This document shows positions 23,176 through 31,296 of a stretch of DNA of 40,597 nt, piece by piece. This DNA is from Candidatus Bathyarchaeota archaeon (GTDB lineage Archaea > Thermoproteota > CALKCG01 > B24). The position numbers and the translations under genes are program-made. How positions within the stretch are numbered: position 1 is the first letter of the stretch; the number at the start of each line of letters is the position of its first letter. The stretch lies in NCBI GenBank assembly GCA_018396755.1, contig JAGTQM010000016.1, positions 1 to 40,597 on the forward strand. The letters run 5' to 3'. Below the pieces are notes generated by a model, which ran no database searches, was not told where the DNA came from, and worked only from the letters and a program-made list of their open reading frames with translations.

Positions 23176-24561
23176 CTACCTTCCAAGGTGGAACGCCTTA
23201 TGTATTGCCCTCACGGCTTTTTCACAATCGTCGTCTTTAACGACGATCGATATGTTTAACTCTGATGAACCTTGAGCTATCATTCTAACGTTAACTCCTT
23301 CATCTGCTACTGCTTTAAATATTCTAGCTGCTGTTCCAGGTTTCCCCCTCATCCCGCTTCCAATAGCAGCTACAACTGCTATATCCGACTCATAGCTTAT
23401 ACTTCTTACCAAATCCGTACCGAGTAGTGTCGTTTCAAGGAGGGAGACGGCTTTCATAAGCGTCTTCCTTGGAACAACCATAGATATGTTACTTTCACTC
23501 ACGGTCTGAGCAATCATCATTATATTTATATTTGCTTTTCCAAGGATCTGGAATATTTTAGCTGCTGTTCCAGGAGTTCCAACCATGCCAAAGCCTTGAA
23601 CATTTATCAAACCCACATCTCTAGTTACAGTAACCGCTTTAACAACATCCCCTCCTTCTGTCGGCTTTGACGTGATTAAAGTACCCGGGTTATCTGGGTT
23701 AAACGTATTCCTGATTCTAACCGCTATATTATCCGCTATAGCTGGTTCTAAGGCTCTCGGATGCATCCTCTTAGCGCCTAAGATAGCCATTTCAACTGCT
23801 TCCTCAAAACTAAGCTCCTTTATAGTTCCAGCAGATGGCTCTATCTTCGGATCCGCTGTCATAAGTCCATCTACATCTGTCCAAAGCCAAACCTCATCCG
23901 CTTTTAAAGCGGCAGCGATTAGAGTAGCTGTGTAATCTGAACCTCCCCTTCCCAATGTCGTAATAGAACCATCTTGGCTTTTAGCTATGTAACCTGTAAC
24001 TACTGGGATAATCCCTCTATCAATCATAGGTTGAAGTTTATTCCTCAGTTGGAGTTTACTTAGTTCTATGAATGGTTTAGCTTCTCCATAATTTGAATCC
24101 GTAACTATTCCAGCATCCCAACCTGTTAGCCATTCAGCTTTAACGCCGACACTACTTAAACAACCCCATAGTATAGGTGTGGACATAACTTCTCCGAATG
24201 ATGCTACATAGTCTCTAATCCTCGGTGTAATCTCTTTGACGTAATGTATTCCATATAAGAGTTTCTCCAACTCTCTCTTAGAGGAGTTTAAAATTTCAAG
24301 TACACTGTTTAACCACCCACAATTTTCAATGGACATTTCAGCCATGTATAAGTGTTTTTCGAATAACGCGTTTACTCTATCAGCTATGAGTTTTTCATCT
24401 TTAAGAGACCATTCACACATGTTTAAAAGCTCATCTGTAACGCCTGAAGAGGCTGAGGATACGACGACCACCTGATAGCCTGTTTGAACGTATTTACGAA
24501 TCAGACCTGCTACATGTTTAACGCTGGCAGCGTCTCCGAGGGAAGTCCCCCCAAATTTCAT
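23176..24561 (-). CDS. ask: Aspartate kinase
   Basis: Phosphorylates aspartate, first step towards threonine, methionine and lysine. The 461 residues begin with the KFGGTSLGDA nucleotide motif and contain TTLGRGGSDYTA and GAKRMHPRALEPA. Two C-terminal ACT domains (about 315-385 and 390-460; GFGMVGTPGTAAKIF and GSGMRGKPGTAARIF) imply allosteric control by an end product, probably threonine or lysine. Its ATG overlaps the stop of hom (ATGA). Last gene of the thrB-thrC-hom-ask operon; aspartate semialdehyde dehydrogenase (asd), the step between ask and hom, is not here. Confidence 0.95.
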   Translation of the reverse strand: MKFGGTSLGDAASVKHVAGLIRKYVQTGYQVVVVSSASSGVTDELLNMCEWSLKDEKLIADRVNALFEKHLYMAEMSIENCGWLNSVLEILNSSKRELEKLLYGIHYVKEITPRIRDYVASFGEVMSTPILWGCLSSVGVKAEWLTGWDAGIVTDSNYGEAKPFIELSKLQLRNKLQPMIDRGIIPVVTGYIAKSQDGSITTLGRGGSDYTATLIAAALKADEVWLWTDVDGLMTADPKIEPSAGTIKELSFEEAVEMAILGAKRMHPRALEPAIADNIAVRIRNTFNPDNPGTLITSKPTEGGDVVKAVTVTRDVGLINVQGFGMVGTPGTAAKIFQILGKANINIMMIAQTVSESNISMVVPRKTLMKAVSLLETTLLGTDLVRSISYESDIAVVAAIGSGMRGKPGTAARIFKAVADEGVNVRMIAQGSSELNISIVVKDDDCEKAVRAIHKAFHLGR

Positions 24562-25610
24562 AACGACTTTAAAGGCAATCCCCCCAAGCTATCCATTAAA
24601 AATCTCTTAACGATTATTAAATCCCTTACTATCGCTACTGCCGTTTCCGCTCCTCCGGCGCCTTTACCTACAATTGTTTCAGACCCAAGCTTCTCCATGT
24701 GGAAGGTTACGGCGTTTAATGTCCCCCAGACGCATAAAGGGTCTGTTAGATCAACCTCTCTAGATTGAACGGTTAGCAAACCATGCTCTTTATCTATAGT
24801 CCCGAGGAGTTTGACCGTTTTACCGGATTTAGCAAGCTCTTTAAGTTGACCGTAAGTTACCCCTTTTATCCCTCTGATTTCAACGTCTTTAAGCGTAACT
24901 GTTAAACCCATAACGTAGTTGGCTATGATCACAAGTTTACATGCCGTGTCAAACCCCTCTACATCCATAGAAGGGTCTTTTTCAGCATATCCAGCCTTTT
25001 GAGCTTCAATTAAAGCCTCATCAAAGTCCAACCCGTCGCTATACATTCTAGTTAAAACGTAGTTTGTAGTTCCATTTAGAATCCCCTCAACTTTCACAAC
25101 TTCATCTCCAGATTGACACATTCTTCCAAAATCTAGAATAGGTGTTCCTCCGCCAACCGTTCCACTGAACCTCAGAATGGCTCCATTCCTATCGGCCATC
25201 TCAGTGAGAGCGGGTAGGGCTAATGCTAAGGGTCCTTTATTCGTTGTTACGACGCTTTTCCCCATGGATAAAGCTATCTTTATATACGTCAACCCCGGCT
25301 CTCCGTCAACTATATTCGTAGGAGTTGTTTCCACTAAAACATCGTAGTCGAAGTTTTCAAGCAGCTCTTCTAGAGGGGTTTTCACAACGTTATTCGGCAT
25401 GGCTCTAGCCAGATACCTGTACCTCTTCTTGGCCTCAAGCGCCCTTTCAATATCGACACCTCTTTCGTCGACTAAAGCTCCAGAACTGTCTGCAACGGCT
25501 ACAATCCTAGGTTTAAGTCCGAACTTTGAAACTAGCTCTTCTCTTTCACTCACTATTTTCTCAGCTAAAGCTCTACCAACTACGCCAAACCCTACCATGA
25601 AAATCCTCAT
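24558..25610 (-). CDS. hom: Homoserine dehydrogenase
   Basis: Reduces aspartate semialdehyde to homoserine. A 350-residue short form without the C-terminal ACT domain: Rossmann GFGVVGRALAEKI at the start, ETTPTNIVDGEPG, VTTNKGPLA, and the catalytic domain segment EGILNGTTNYVLTRM with AEKDPSMDVEGFD. Control therefore probably lies at aspartate kinase. The ATG at 25610 starts one base after the thrC stop and its end overlaps ask by 4 bases. Confidence 0.95.
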   Translation of the reverse strand: MRIFMVGFGVVGRALAEKIVSEREELVSKFGLKPRIVAVADSSGALVDERGVDIERALEAKKRYRYLARAMPNNVVKTPLEELLENFDYDVLVETTPTNIVDGEPGLTYIKIALSMGKSVVTTNKGPLALALPALTEMADRNGAILRFSGTVGGGTPILDFGRMCQSGDEVVKVEGILNGTTNYVLTRMYSDGLDFDEALIEAQKAGYAEKDPSMDVEGFDTACKLVIIANYVMGLTVTLKDVEIRGIKGVTYGQLKELAKSGKTVKLLGTIDKEHGLLTVQSREVDLTDPLCVWGTLNAVTFHMEKLGSETIVGKGAGGAETAVAIVRDLIIVKRFLMDSLGGLPLKSL

Positions 25611-25611
25611 G

Positions 25612-26829
25612 TCAGCTCAAACCCCTGAGATAATTGAGGATGCTCCTAGAATCCGCCTCGACCTCTACGGGTTTTTCAGAGAATCTTATAGCGGTGTCTG
25701 GGTCTTTTAATCCATTGCCGGTAGCCACACATACTACAACCTCATCTCTATCGATTAAGTCGTCGTCACGATGTCTAATAAGATAGGCGATGGGTGCTGC
25801 CCCAGCCGGCTCTGTAAATATGCCCTCCGTCTTAGCCAGAGTCCTCTGAGCTTTTACAATATCTTCGTCATTTACGTCTTCAAATAGACCGTTAGATTTT
25901 CTAACAGCCTTCATGGCTTTTCTCCAATTGACGGGGTTTCCTATTCTAATGGCAGTTGCAATAGTTTCCACCTCTGTTAAAGGGGTTGGGTCTCTGTTTT
26001 CCTTGAAGGCTCTGACGAGAGGATTCGCTCCTTTAGATTGAACACCAATCATCTTAGGCTTAAGATTCGATAAACCCAGTAGTGAAAGTTCTTCAAACCC
26101 CTTCCAATAGGCTGAGATGTTGCCAGCATTGCCGACTGGGATTATCAACCAGTCTGGTGCTCTATTTCCCAGTTGCTCGTATATTTCAAATGCCGCCGTT
26201 TTCTGACCTTCAAGTCTATAGGGGTTTAATGAGTTCAAAAGATAGAACTCGGGTCTACTACTAAGCTCTACAACTAATCTAAGGGCGTCGTCGAAATTCC
26301 CCTTAACTGCTAGTACTTTAGCACCGTAGATAACTGCTTGAGCAAGTTTACCTAGTGCTATCTTACCAGATGGTATTAAAACTATGCAGTTTAACCCAGC
26401 TTTAGCAGCATAAGCCGCTAGGGAACTGCTGGTGTTTCCCGTAGAAGCACATATAAGGTTTTTAACATTGAATTCCAACGCTTTTGTAACACCAACAGTC
26501 ATCCCCCTATCCTTAAATGAACCTGTTGGATTGCTCCCCTCGTCCTTAACGTACAGATTTTTAAGCTTAAGCTTCTCCCCCAATCTCCTGCAATGTACAA
26601 GCCTCGTACCCCCTTCACCTATCGATACTCTAAGTGTTCTATTTAAAATCGGTAGAAGTTCACCATATCTCCAAACGCCTAGGGGTCTACTGAACCAAGA
26701 TTTTGGAACGGTTTCAGCTAGCACATCATAGTCGTACTCTACATCCAGCAGGCCACCGCACTTTGGACATGTGTAAACTTTATCCATGATTCCTACGGAG
26801 CTGTTACACTCTATACAGTATATCCTCAA
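25612..26829 (-). CDS. thrC: Threonine synthase
   Basis: PLP enzyme making threonine from O-phosphohomoserine. The 405-residue protein has an N-terminal zinc-ribbon (CIEC at 5-8 and CPKC at 21-24) common in archaeal threonine synthases, the PLP lysine in GSNPTGSFKDRGM, and STGNTSSSLAAYAAKAG, then PVGNAGNISAYWKGF for the cofactor phosphate. TTG start at 26829 behind AGAGGGGGAT, 14 bases after thrB. The zinc-ribbon plus the SFKDRG motif separates it from other fold-II enzymes such as cysteate synthase, and the operon context confirms it. Confidence 0.95.
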   Translation of the reverse strand: MRIYCIECNSSVGIMDKVYTCPKCGGLLDVEYDYDVLAETVPKSWFSRPLGVWRYGELLPILNRTLRVSIGEGGTRLVHCRRLGEKLKLKNLYVKDEGSNPTGSFKDRGMTVGVTKALEFNVKNLICASTGNTSSSLAAYAAKAGLNCIVLIPSGKIALGKLAQAVIYGAKVLAVKGNFDDALRLVVELSSRPEFYLLNSLNPYRLEGQKTAAFEIYEQLGNRAPDWLIIPVGNAGNISAYWKGFEELSLLGLSNLKPKMIGVQSKGANPLVRAFKENRDPTPLTEVETIATAIRIGNPVNWRKAMKAVRKSNGLFEDVNDEDIVKAQRTLAKTEGIFTEPAGAAPIAYLIRHRDDDLIDRDEVVVCVATGNGLKDPDTAIRFSEKPVEVEADSRSILNYLRGLS

Positions 26830-26843
26830 ATAAGCATCCCCCT

Positions 26844-27755
26844 CTAAAGCTTAGATATACCATTTCCAGGCTCAGTCTTATAAAGTGTATAATCTACACC
26901 TAGAGTGTTGCAGATTTTCTCAAAGGCATCGTATAGTCTATCGACTAAGTGCTTCTCAATCAACCCAATTACCGCTGGTCCAGCACCACTCGCTGCAACA
27001 CCAGCTCCAATTTTAACACCCGCCTCCTTGAATAGTGTAAATCCTCTAAATATACATGCTTCAGCTCTAGCAGGCTCCACTATGCAGTCATTCATACCCA
27101 TCTTTATAAGATCAACGTTTCCCGAGATCATCCCTGCAACGAATGTAGAGGCGTAGGCTATGTTCCTAACCACATGTTCAAGTGGAACATGCTTTGGAAT
27201 AACCTCTCTAGCTATTCTAGTAGAGCCTTTCTCAACATGTGGTAAAGCTACGACGATACCGACTTCTGGTGGTTTAAAATTTAGAACTTTTAGAGGTTTT
27301 CGAGAAGCTATTATCGTAAATCCTCCGTAGAGTGCCGGTGCAACGTTATCTGCATGCGCAGCTCCAGCTGAAACGATTTCGCCGAGGGAAGCATACTCAA
27401 CTAAAGTATCTAAACTGAGGTTTAACTGGAAAATTTCGTTAAGCGCGTATGCAGCTCCAGCAGCTGTTGCAGCTGAACTGCCAAGTCCACTACCCGGTTT
27501 TATACGTTTGATAATTCTGAGCTTCACACCGGAATCTATCGCGAAGTCTCTAATCATTCTTAAAGCAACATAGCCTCCAGTGTTTCCTTCAGGGTTTTTA
27601 GGGACATCGTAGCCTTCAACTTGTATTTCAATTCCACTACTAGATTTCTCTACTTCAATCACATCATAGGGCTCTTTCAAAGCTAAGCCAAATATGTCAA
27701 ATCCCGCTCCTAAATTAGCGGTTGTAGCAGGGCATTTCAATCTTATTGAAATCAC
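26844..27755 (-). CDS. thrB: Homoserine kinase
   Basis: GHMP kinase that phosphorylates homoserine. The 303 residues show the family N-terminus (CPATTANLGAGFDIFGLAL), the ATP-binding PGSGLGSSAATAAGAAYAL loop, and the C-terminal GAGVAASGAGPAVIGL. The start is GTG at 27755, 7 bases behind AAGGAGG. First gene of the threonine operon, divergent from glyA with an 86-base shared upstream region. Confidence 0.95.
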   Translation of the reverse strand: MISIRLKCPATTANLGAGFDIFGLALKEPYDVIEVEKSSSGIEIQVEGYDVPKNPEGNTGGYVALRMIRDFAIDSGVKLRIIKRIKPGSGLGSSAATAAGAAYALNEIFQLNLSLDTLVEYASLGEIVSAGAAHADNVAPALYGGFTIIASRKPLKVLNFKPPEVGIVVALPHVEKGSTRIAREVIPKHVPLEHVVRNIAYASTFVAGMISGNVDLIKMGMNDCIVEPARAEACIFRGFTLFKEAGVKIGAGVAASGAGPAVIGLIEKHLVDRLYDAFEKICNTLGVDYTLYKTEPGNGISKL

Positions 27756-27841
27756 ATGAATGCCTCCTTAAAGTTTAGGTAAAATTTATTTAAGGTAAGT
27801 AATTATTTTTTCCTTTCGTCTAGTTTAAGGAGGTTTTAGTA
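27756..27841. promoter_or_regulatory. Divergent promoter region between thrB and glyA
   Basis: For glyA, TTTATTTAAG (27785-27794) fits an archaeal TATA box about 30 bases before a start near 27815, with AAGGAGGT (27827-27834) as ribosome binding site. For thrB the AT-rich AAAAATAATTA on the reverse strand (about 27800-27810) is a candidate; its AAGGAGG (27763-27769) must be transcribed. The two transcription units share this short AT-rich gap and may be co-regulated. Confidence 0.4.
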
Positions 27842-29092
27842 TTGTACGATAAGACAGTTAATGATTTGATAGATTACGTTAAGAAACACCACGATTACAG
27901 ATCTAAGTGTATAAACCTAATAGCCAGTGAAAATATTACCAGCCCACAAGTAAGACTAGTTATGGGTTCTGATCTAGGGCATAGATATGCCATAGGCTTC
28001 CTATACATGCGAATATATAGAGGATGTAAATTCATAGATTCCATAGAGGAATTAACCGGCTACCTAGCTAGAAAACTCTTCAAAGTAGAACATGTTAACT
28101 ACATTCCAATAAGTGGTACAGTAGCTAATCTAGTTATGTTCAATGCGTTAACAAATCCGGGCGACTCTGTAGCGGCTTTAACAGTACTCGACGGAGGACA
28201 TAGCAGTTTTAAAGAATGTAGCCGTGTGAGAGGCGTAGCTATGATTCCTCTACCATTTGACCAGAAGAATTATAACGTAGACGTTATAGAATCTGAGAAG
28301 CTCATAAGAAGAGTTAAACCTAAGATAGTTCTCCTAGGCGCATCAGATATCCTATTTCCACACCCCGTTAAAGAGCTTAAAGAAGTTGTTGATGAGCATG
28401 GAGGGATATTAGCATACGATGGTGCCCACGTTTTAGGGTTAATCGCGGGTGGGAGGTTTCAAGATCCCTTGAGGGAAGGTGCTGAGGTAGTTACGGGTAG
28501 CACGCATAAAACTCTATTCGGGCCTCAAGGCGGCATACTATTATGCCGTAGAAAATATAGCTCTGCCATAGATTTCTCAGCTTGGCAAATGGTTAATAAC
28601 CATCATATACATAGAGTAGCGGGTTTAGCTATAACATTATGTGAGTTTCTAGCATTCGGTGAAAAATACGCAGATCAAGTTGTTAGAAATGCAAAGGCTT
28701 TAGCGGAGTGCCTTTACAATAAAGGGTTGAAGCCTATATGTCCCGATAGGGGATTCACAGAATCTCATCAGGTTATAGTAGACATTGGTAGTAATAGCGG
28801 GGTAGATGCTAGTTTCAAACTTGAGGAGGCAAATATAATAGCGAACCCAATGCCTTTACCTTGGGATCCGCAGGAGGATAAATGCTCTGGTATTAGACTT
28901 GGCGTTCAAGAAGTTACTAGGCTGGGCATGTGTGAACCTGAAATGGAGTTCATAGCCGATAGAATAGCGAACGTGCTACTTGACAGAGAAACGGTAGAAG
29001 AAGCACGTAGAAAAATTTCAGAGTTCATGGAAGGCTATCAGAAGATACATTACTGTTTCAACAATTGTGCTGAAGCCTATAGATACTTTTAA
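27842..29092 (+). CDS. glyA: Serine hydroxymethyltransferase, archaeal type
   Basis: PLP enzyme interconverting serine and glycine with a one-carbon carrier (a modified pterin in many archaea). The 416 residues contain LIASENITSPQVRLVMGSDL near the N-terminus, the cofactor-binding DGAHVLGLI, and the PLP lysine in GSTHKTLFGPQGG; the C-terminal SGIRLGVQEVTRLGM is also typical. TTG start at 27842 behind AAGGAGGT. Its position opposite the threonine operon suggests linked amino acid control; a threonine aldolase side activity, known for some members, is possible. Confidence 0.93.
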   Translation: MYDKTVNDLIDYVKKHHDYRSKCINLIASENITSPQVRLVMGSDLGHRYAIGFLYMRIYRGCKFIDSIEELTGYLARKLFKVEHVNYIPISGTVANLVMFNALTNPGDSVAALTVLDGGHSSFKECSRVRGVAMIPLPFDQKNYNVDVIESEKLIRRVKPKIVLLGASDILFPHPVKELKEVVDEHGGILAYDGAHVLGLIAGGRFQDPLREGAEVVTGSTHKTLFGPQGGILLCRRKYSSAIDFSAWQMVNNHHIHRVAGLAITLCEFLAFGEKYADQVVRNAKALAECLYNKGLKPICPDRGFTESHQVIVDIGSNSGVDASFKLEEANIIANPMPLPWDPQEDKCSGIRLGVQEVTRLGMCEPEMEFIADRIANVLLDRETVEEARRKISEFMEGYQKIHYCFNNCAEAYRYF

Positions 29093-29107
29093 GACTACTC
29101 TACGCTA

Positions 29108-29377
29108 TTGAAGAGAAACGTTTACCTGATCCTTTATCCTCAAATTTTTCTCAGAATGGGTTTAGAGAAAATGGTTGAGAAAGCTGAAAAGCTCGTAAGA
29201 CAGAAGAGAGTAGTATACCTCGGAGGAGGAAGATTTAACGTTATAGGGAATCACGGGACTTACATCGTTCAGCAACTTCCAGACGGTAGATTAACGTGTA
29301 CTTGTCAAGGCTTCCAGAGGAGACATGTATGCTCTCACGTGGCAGCCGTTACAATACTTCGAGAACTTAAACGTTAG
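29108..29377 (+). CDS. SWIM zinc-finger protein
   Basis: A small basic protein (89 residues from the TTG at 29108; 73 from the ATG at 29156) that is little more than a SWIM zinc finger: the motif CTCQGFQRRHVCSH gives CxC then CxH. SWIM domains bind DNA or protein partners; standalone archaeal copies are uncharacterised. The N-terminus before GLEKMVEKAEKL (YLILYPQIFLR) looks unlike protein of this class, so the later ATG may be the real start; neither has a clear ribosome binding site. Co-directional with glyA, 15 bases downstream. Confidence 0.75.
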   Translation: MKRNVYLILYPQIFLRMGLEKMVEKAEKLVRQKRVVYLGGGRFNVIGNHGTYIVQQLPDGRLTCTCQGFQRRHVCSHVAAVTILRELKR

Positions 29378-29480
29378 ATTTTAAAGGCTACTCCTCATCA
29401 TGACGAGCTTCATAGGCAGATGGCTAAAGAAAAGGAAGAGTTCTGACAGGAGAATTTAATCGAAGTGTGATTCATGGGTT

Positions 29481-30527
29481 TTAATGGACTTTAACTTCTC
29501 CCCCCTTCTCAGCAGATTCTAAGATGGCGTCAAGGGTTTTCTGTAACAGTATTATTTCTTCAGGTTTAGTAATAGGCTCTTCGTCTTTCAATATACAATC
29601 TACTATGAAATGTCTCATCTCTACTAGGTAGGGGTCTTCTTTCTCTTCGCACTCGATTTTCCTAGTAACGATTCTTCCATTTTCTTCCGTTATTAAGTTC
29701 ATAGCTGGGTAGTCTAATCCGCCAGCATCGCCTAGAAGATGAACGTAAAACTCAGCTTTAGGTGCAAAGCTAGCCCATGCAGCTTCCAAGTAGACTGTGG
29801 CTCCACTCTTCATTTTTATAAGGGTTATCCCAAGGTCTTCTACGTTAAATGGTCCTCCTGGAACTGGTTTACCCCAATCTCCAGCAGCTTTACCTCTTGG
29901 TCCGAATTTAGCGTATGTTGAAGCGTATACAGATTCAGCTTTAAAATCATTCATGATCCAAAACGTCATGTCTAATGCGTGAACACCTATGTCAAATACC
30001 GCCCCTGATCCAGCTAAAGCCTTCGTAGTGAACCAGCTTCCCATGCCTGGTATGCCGGTTCTTCTAAGATAGCCGCATTTAGCTAGGTACACTTCCCCCA
30101 ATGCTCCGTCTCCGACGTACTTCTTTAAAACTCTTGTCGCATTGGAGAATCTTCTAGTCAATCCTATAACCAACTTCCTACCTGCTTTTTTAGAAGTTAC
30201 AAACATTTCCTCAACTTGCTTAGCATTTAAAGCCGGAGGCTTCTCGCAGAGAACATGTTTTCCAGCCTTTAAAGCATCAATAGTTACGGGCGCATGAAGA
30301 TAATTCGGTAAACTCACGACAACAGCCTCAACATCCTTCTTATCCAATAGATCATGATAGTCGACGTAAAGGTTCTCTATCTTAAACTTCTCTTTCACCT
30401 CTTTTAAAGCCTCCTTATCTATGTCGCAGACGGCTACGACTTTAGCCTCACTAAGTTTAAGGCATCTATCTATGTGGTATTTCCCTATGGAACCGCAACC
30501 TATAACCCCAACTCCTACGGTTTTCAT
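29481..30527 (-). CDS. Gfo/Idh/MocA family oxidoreductase
   Basis: An intact 348-residue NAD(P)-dependent oxidoreductase from ATG 30527. Rossmann motif GVGVIGCGSIGKYHIDRC, the catalytic EKPPALN lysine motif, and the active-site GAVFDIGVHALDMTFWIM histidine segment are all present. Family members act on sugars, inositols or related polyols; the substrate cannot be told from sequence. An upstream in-frame ATG at 30560 would add 11 residues unlike the family, so I prefer 30527. It is single, with a wrecked integrase just upstream. It is not a close duplicate of the Gfo/Idh fragment at 11759. Confidence 0.85.
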   Translation of the reverse strand: MKTVGVGVIGCGSIGKYHIDRCLKLSEAKVVAVCDIDKEALKEVKEKFKIENLYVDYHDLLDKKDVEAVVVSLPNYLHAPVTIDALKAGKHVLCEKPPALNAKQVEEMFVTSKKAGRKLVIGLTRRFSNATRVLKKYVGDGALGEVYLAKCGYLRRTGIPGMGSWFTTKALAGSGAVFDIGVHALDMTFWIMNDFKAESVYASTYAKFGPRGKAAGDWGKPVPGGPFNVEDLGITLIKMKSGATVYLEAAWASFAPKAEFYVHLLGDAGGLDYPAMNLITEENGRIVTRKIECEEKEDPYLVEMRHFIVDCILKDEEPITKPEEIILLQKTLDAILESAEKGGEVKVH

Positions 30528-30587
30528 GTAAATCATTATAAATGGTTTTAGTAGAAACATTTAAAATTTTACAGAAACCTTTAACTT

Positions 30588-30945
30588 TTACTCACGTCTT
30601 CTGAAGAACATCACACAGTTGAAAGTTGTCACATAATCGAATCCTGCTTCTATCAGCTTAGTCTCCTCCTCTATAGTTGGGTTTATCCCGTAGACTGCTG
30701 ACAAACTTCAGAAAAACCGTGTAAACAACTACAAAAGCCTTCTTAGTCCTATTGGAAAGGGGAAGTTTCACAAAAACTCTTTAACATTCTCTGGATACTT
30801 TAAATCGCAGTTTTTCGCTAAATATCTAATTTTCTTTAAGTAGTCTTTACCTTAACAGCAGGCTTTCCGTATTCTTTGAAGCCTCCATGCTCCCGCAGGT
30901 CTCTCTTCAGCCTCAAGGGGCTTCTCCAACACTAATCCTCCGCCC
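30588..30945 (-). pseudogene. Archaeal tyrosine integrase, internally deleted and frameshifted
   Basis: Three reverse-strand frames together give the outline of an archaeal tyrosine recombinase. First comes GGFKEYGKPAVK, then after a shift the core-binding domain (DYLKKIRYLAKNCDLKYPEN with VKEFL), then after another shift SNRTKKAFVVVYTVFLKF and DKPNY. Then the sequence jumps straight to a C-terminal end, INPTIEEETKLIEAGFDYV followed by FFRRRE and a stop at 30588-30590. The catalytic domain with its Arg-His-Tyr residues (about 200 residues) is gone. This is the scar of an integrative element. No attachment-site duplication is visible next to it. Confidence 0.65.
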
Positions 30946-31296
30946 GTTTCAGACTAAAGCCCGCCAAACTGGTGCCGAAGCCCACAATCAAGGTTGGATC
31001 TTGATATAGCCAAAAAAGTAGGCTTATTCCAATAAGGCTTAGTCCAACAACTCTCTAGGGGTTTGCGGTATGGTTCTTTCACACGAGTATAAAGACCTAT
31101 AGATGATTCATAGGTCGATCTAAGATCATCTATTGCTTTAAACCCCCCTCCAGATGTAAGCATGGGGAGTCCACCTTTCAATCATCTCTTTAGATGCGAG
31201 GAAGTTGGGGGTCAGTTTATGAATAATGATTATGAAAAAGGGGATTTTTCAGGGGAATCTCTATCTAAACGGTTTAATAAACATATAAACATGAGA
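30946..31296. other. Gap upstream of the integrase relic
   Basis: About 350 bases without a convincing gene. A 75-codon reverse-strand frame (30954-31181) is open but its composition and lack of any family likeness argue against a gene. The stretch contains two overlapping inverted repeats at 31094-31132, listed separately. Confidence 0.5.
31094..31132. repeat. Two overlapping inverted repeats
   Basis: GACCTAT (31094-31100) pairs with ATAGGTC (31110-31116), and TAGATGAT (31100-31107) pairs with ATCATCTA (31125-31132). The two stems overlap, so only one could form at a time. They lie in the gene-free gap upstream of the integrase relic and may be a leftover binding site of the lost element or chance. 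Confidence 0.35.

Noticed and set aside
29400-29459. 19-codon basic frame (MTSFIGRWLKKRKSSDRRI) after the SWIM gene
   Set aside because: Too short, with no clear ribosome binding site; could be a small protein but the sequence gives no support beyond being open.
30954-31181. Reverse 75-codon open frame upstream of the integrase relic
   Set aside because: No family resemblance and no ribosome binding site; probably chance within non-coding sequence.
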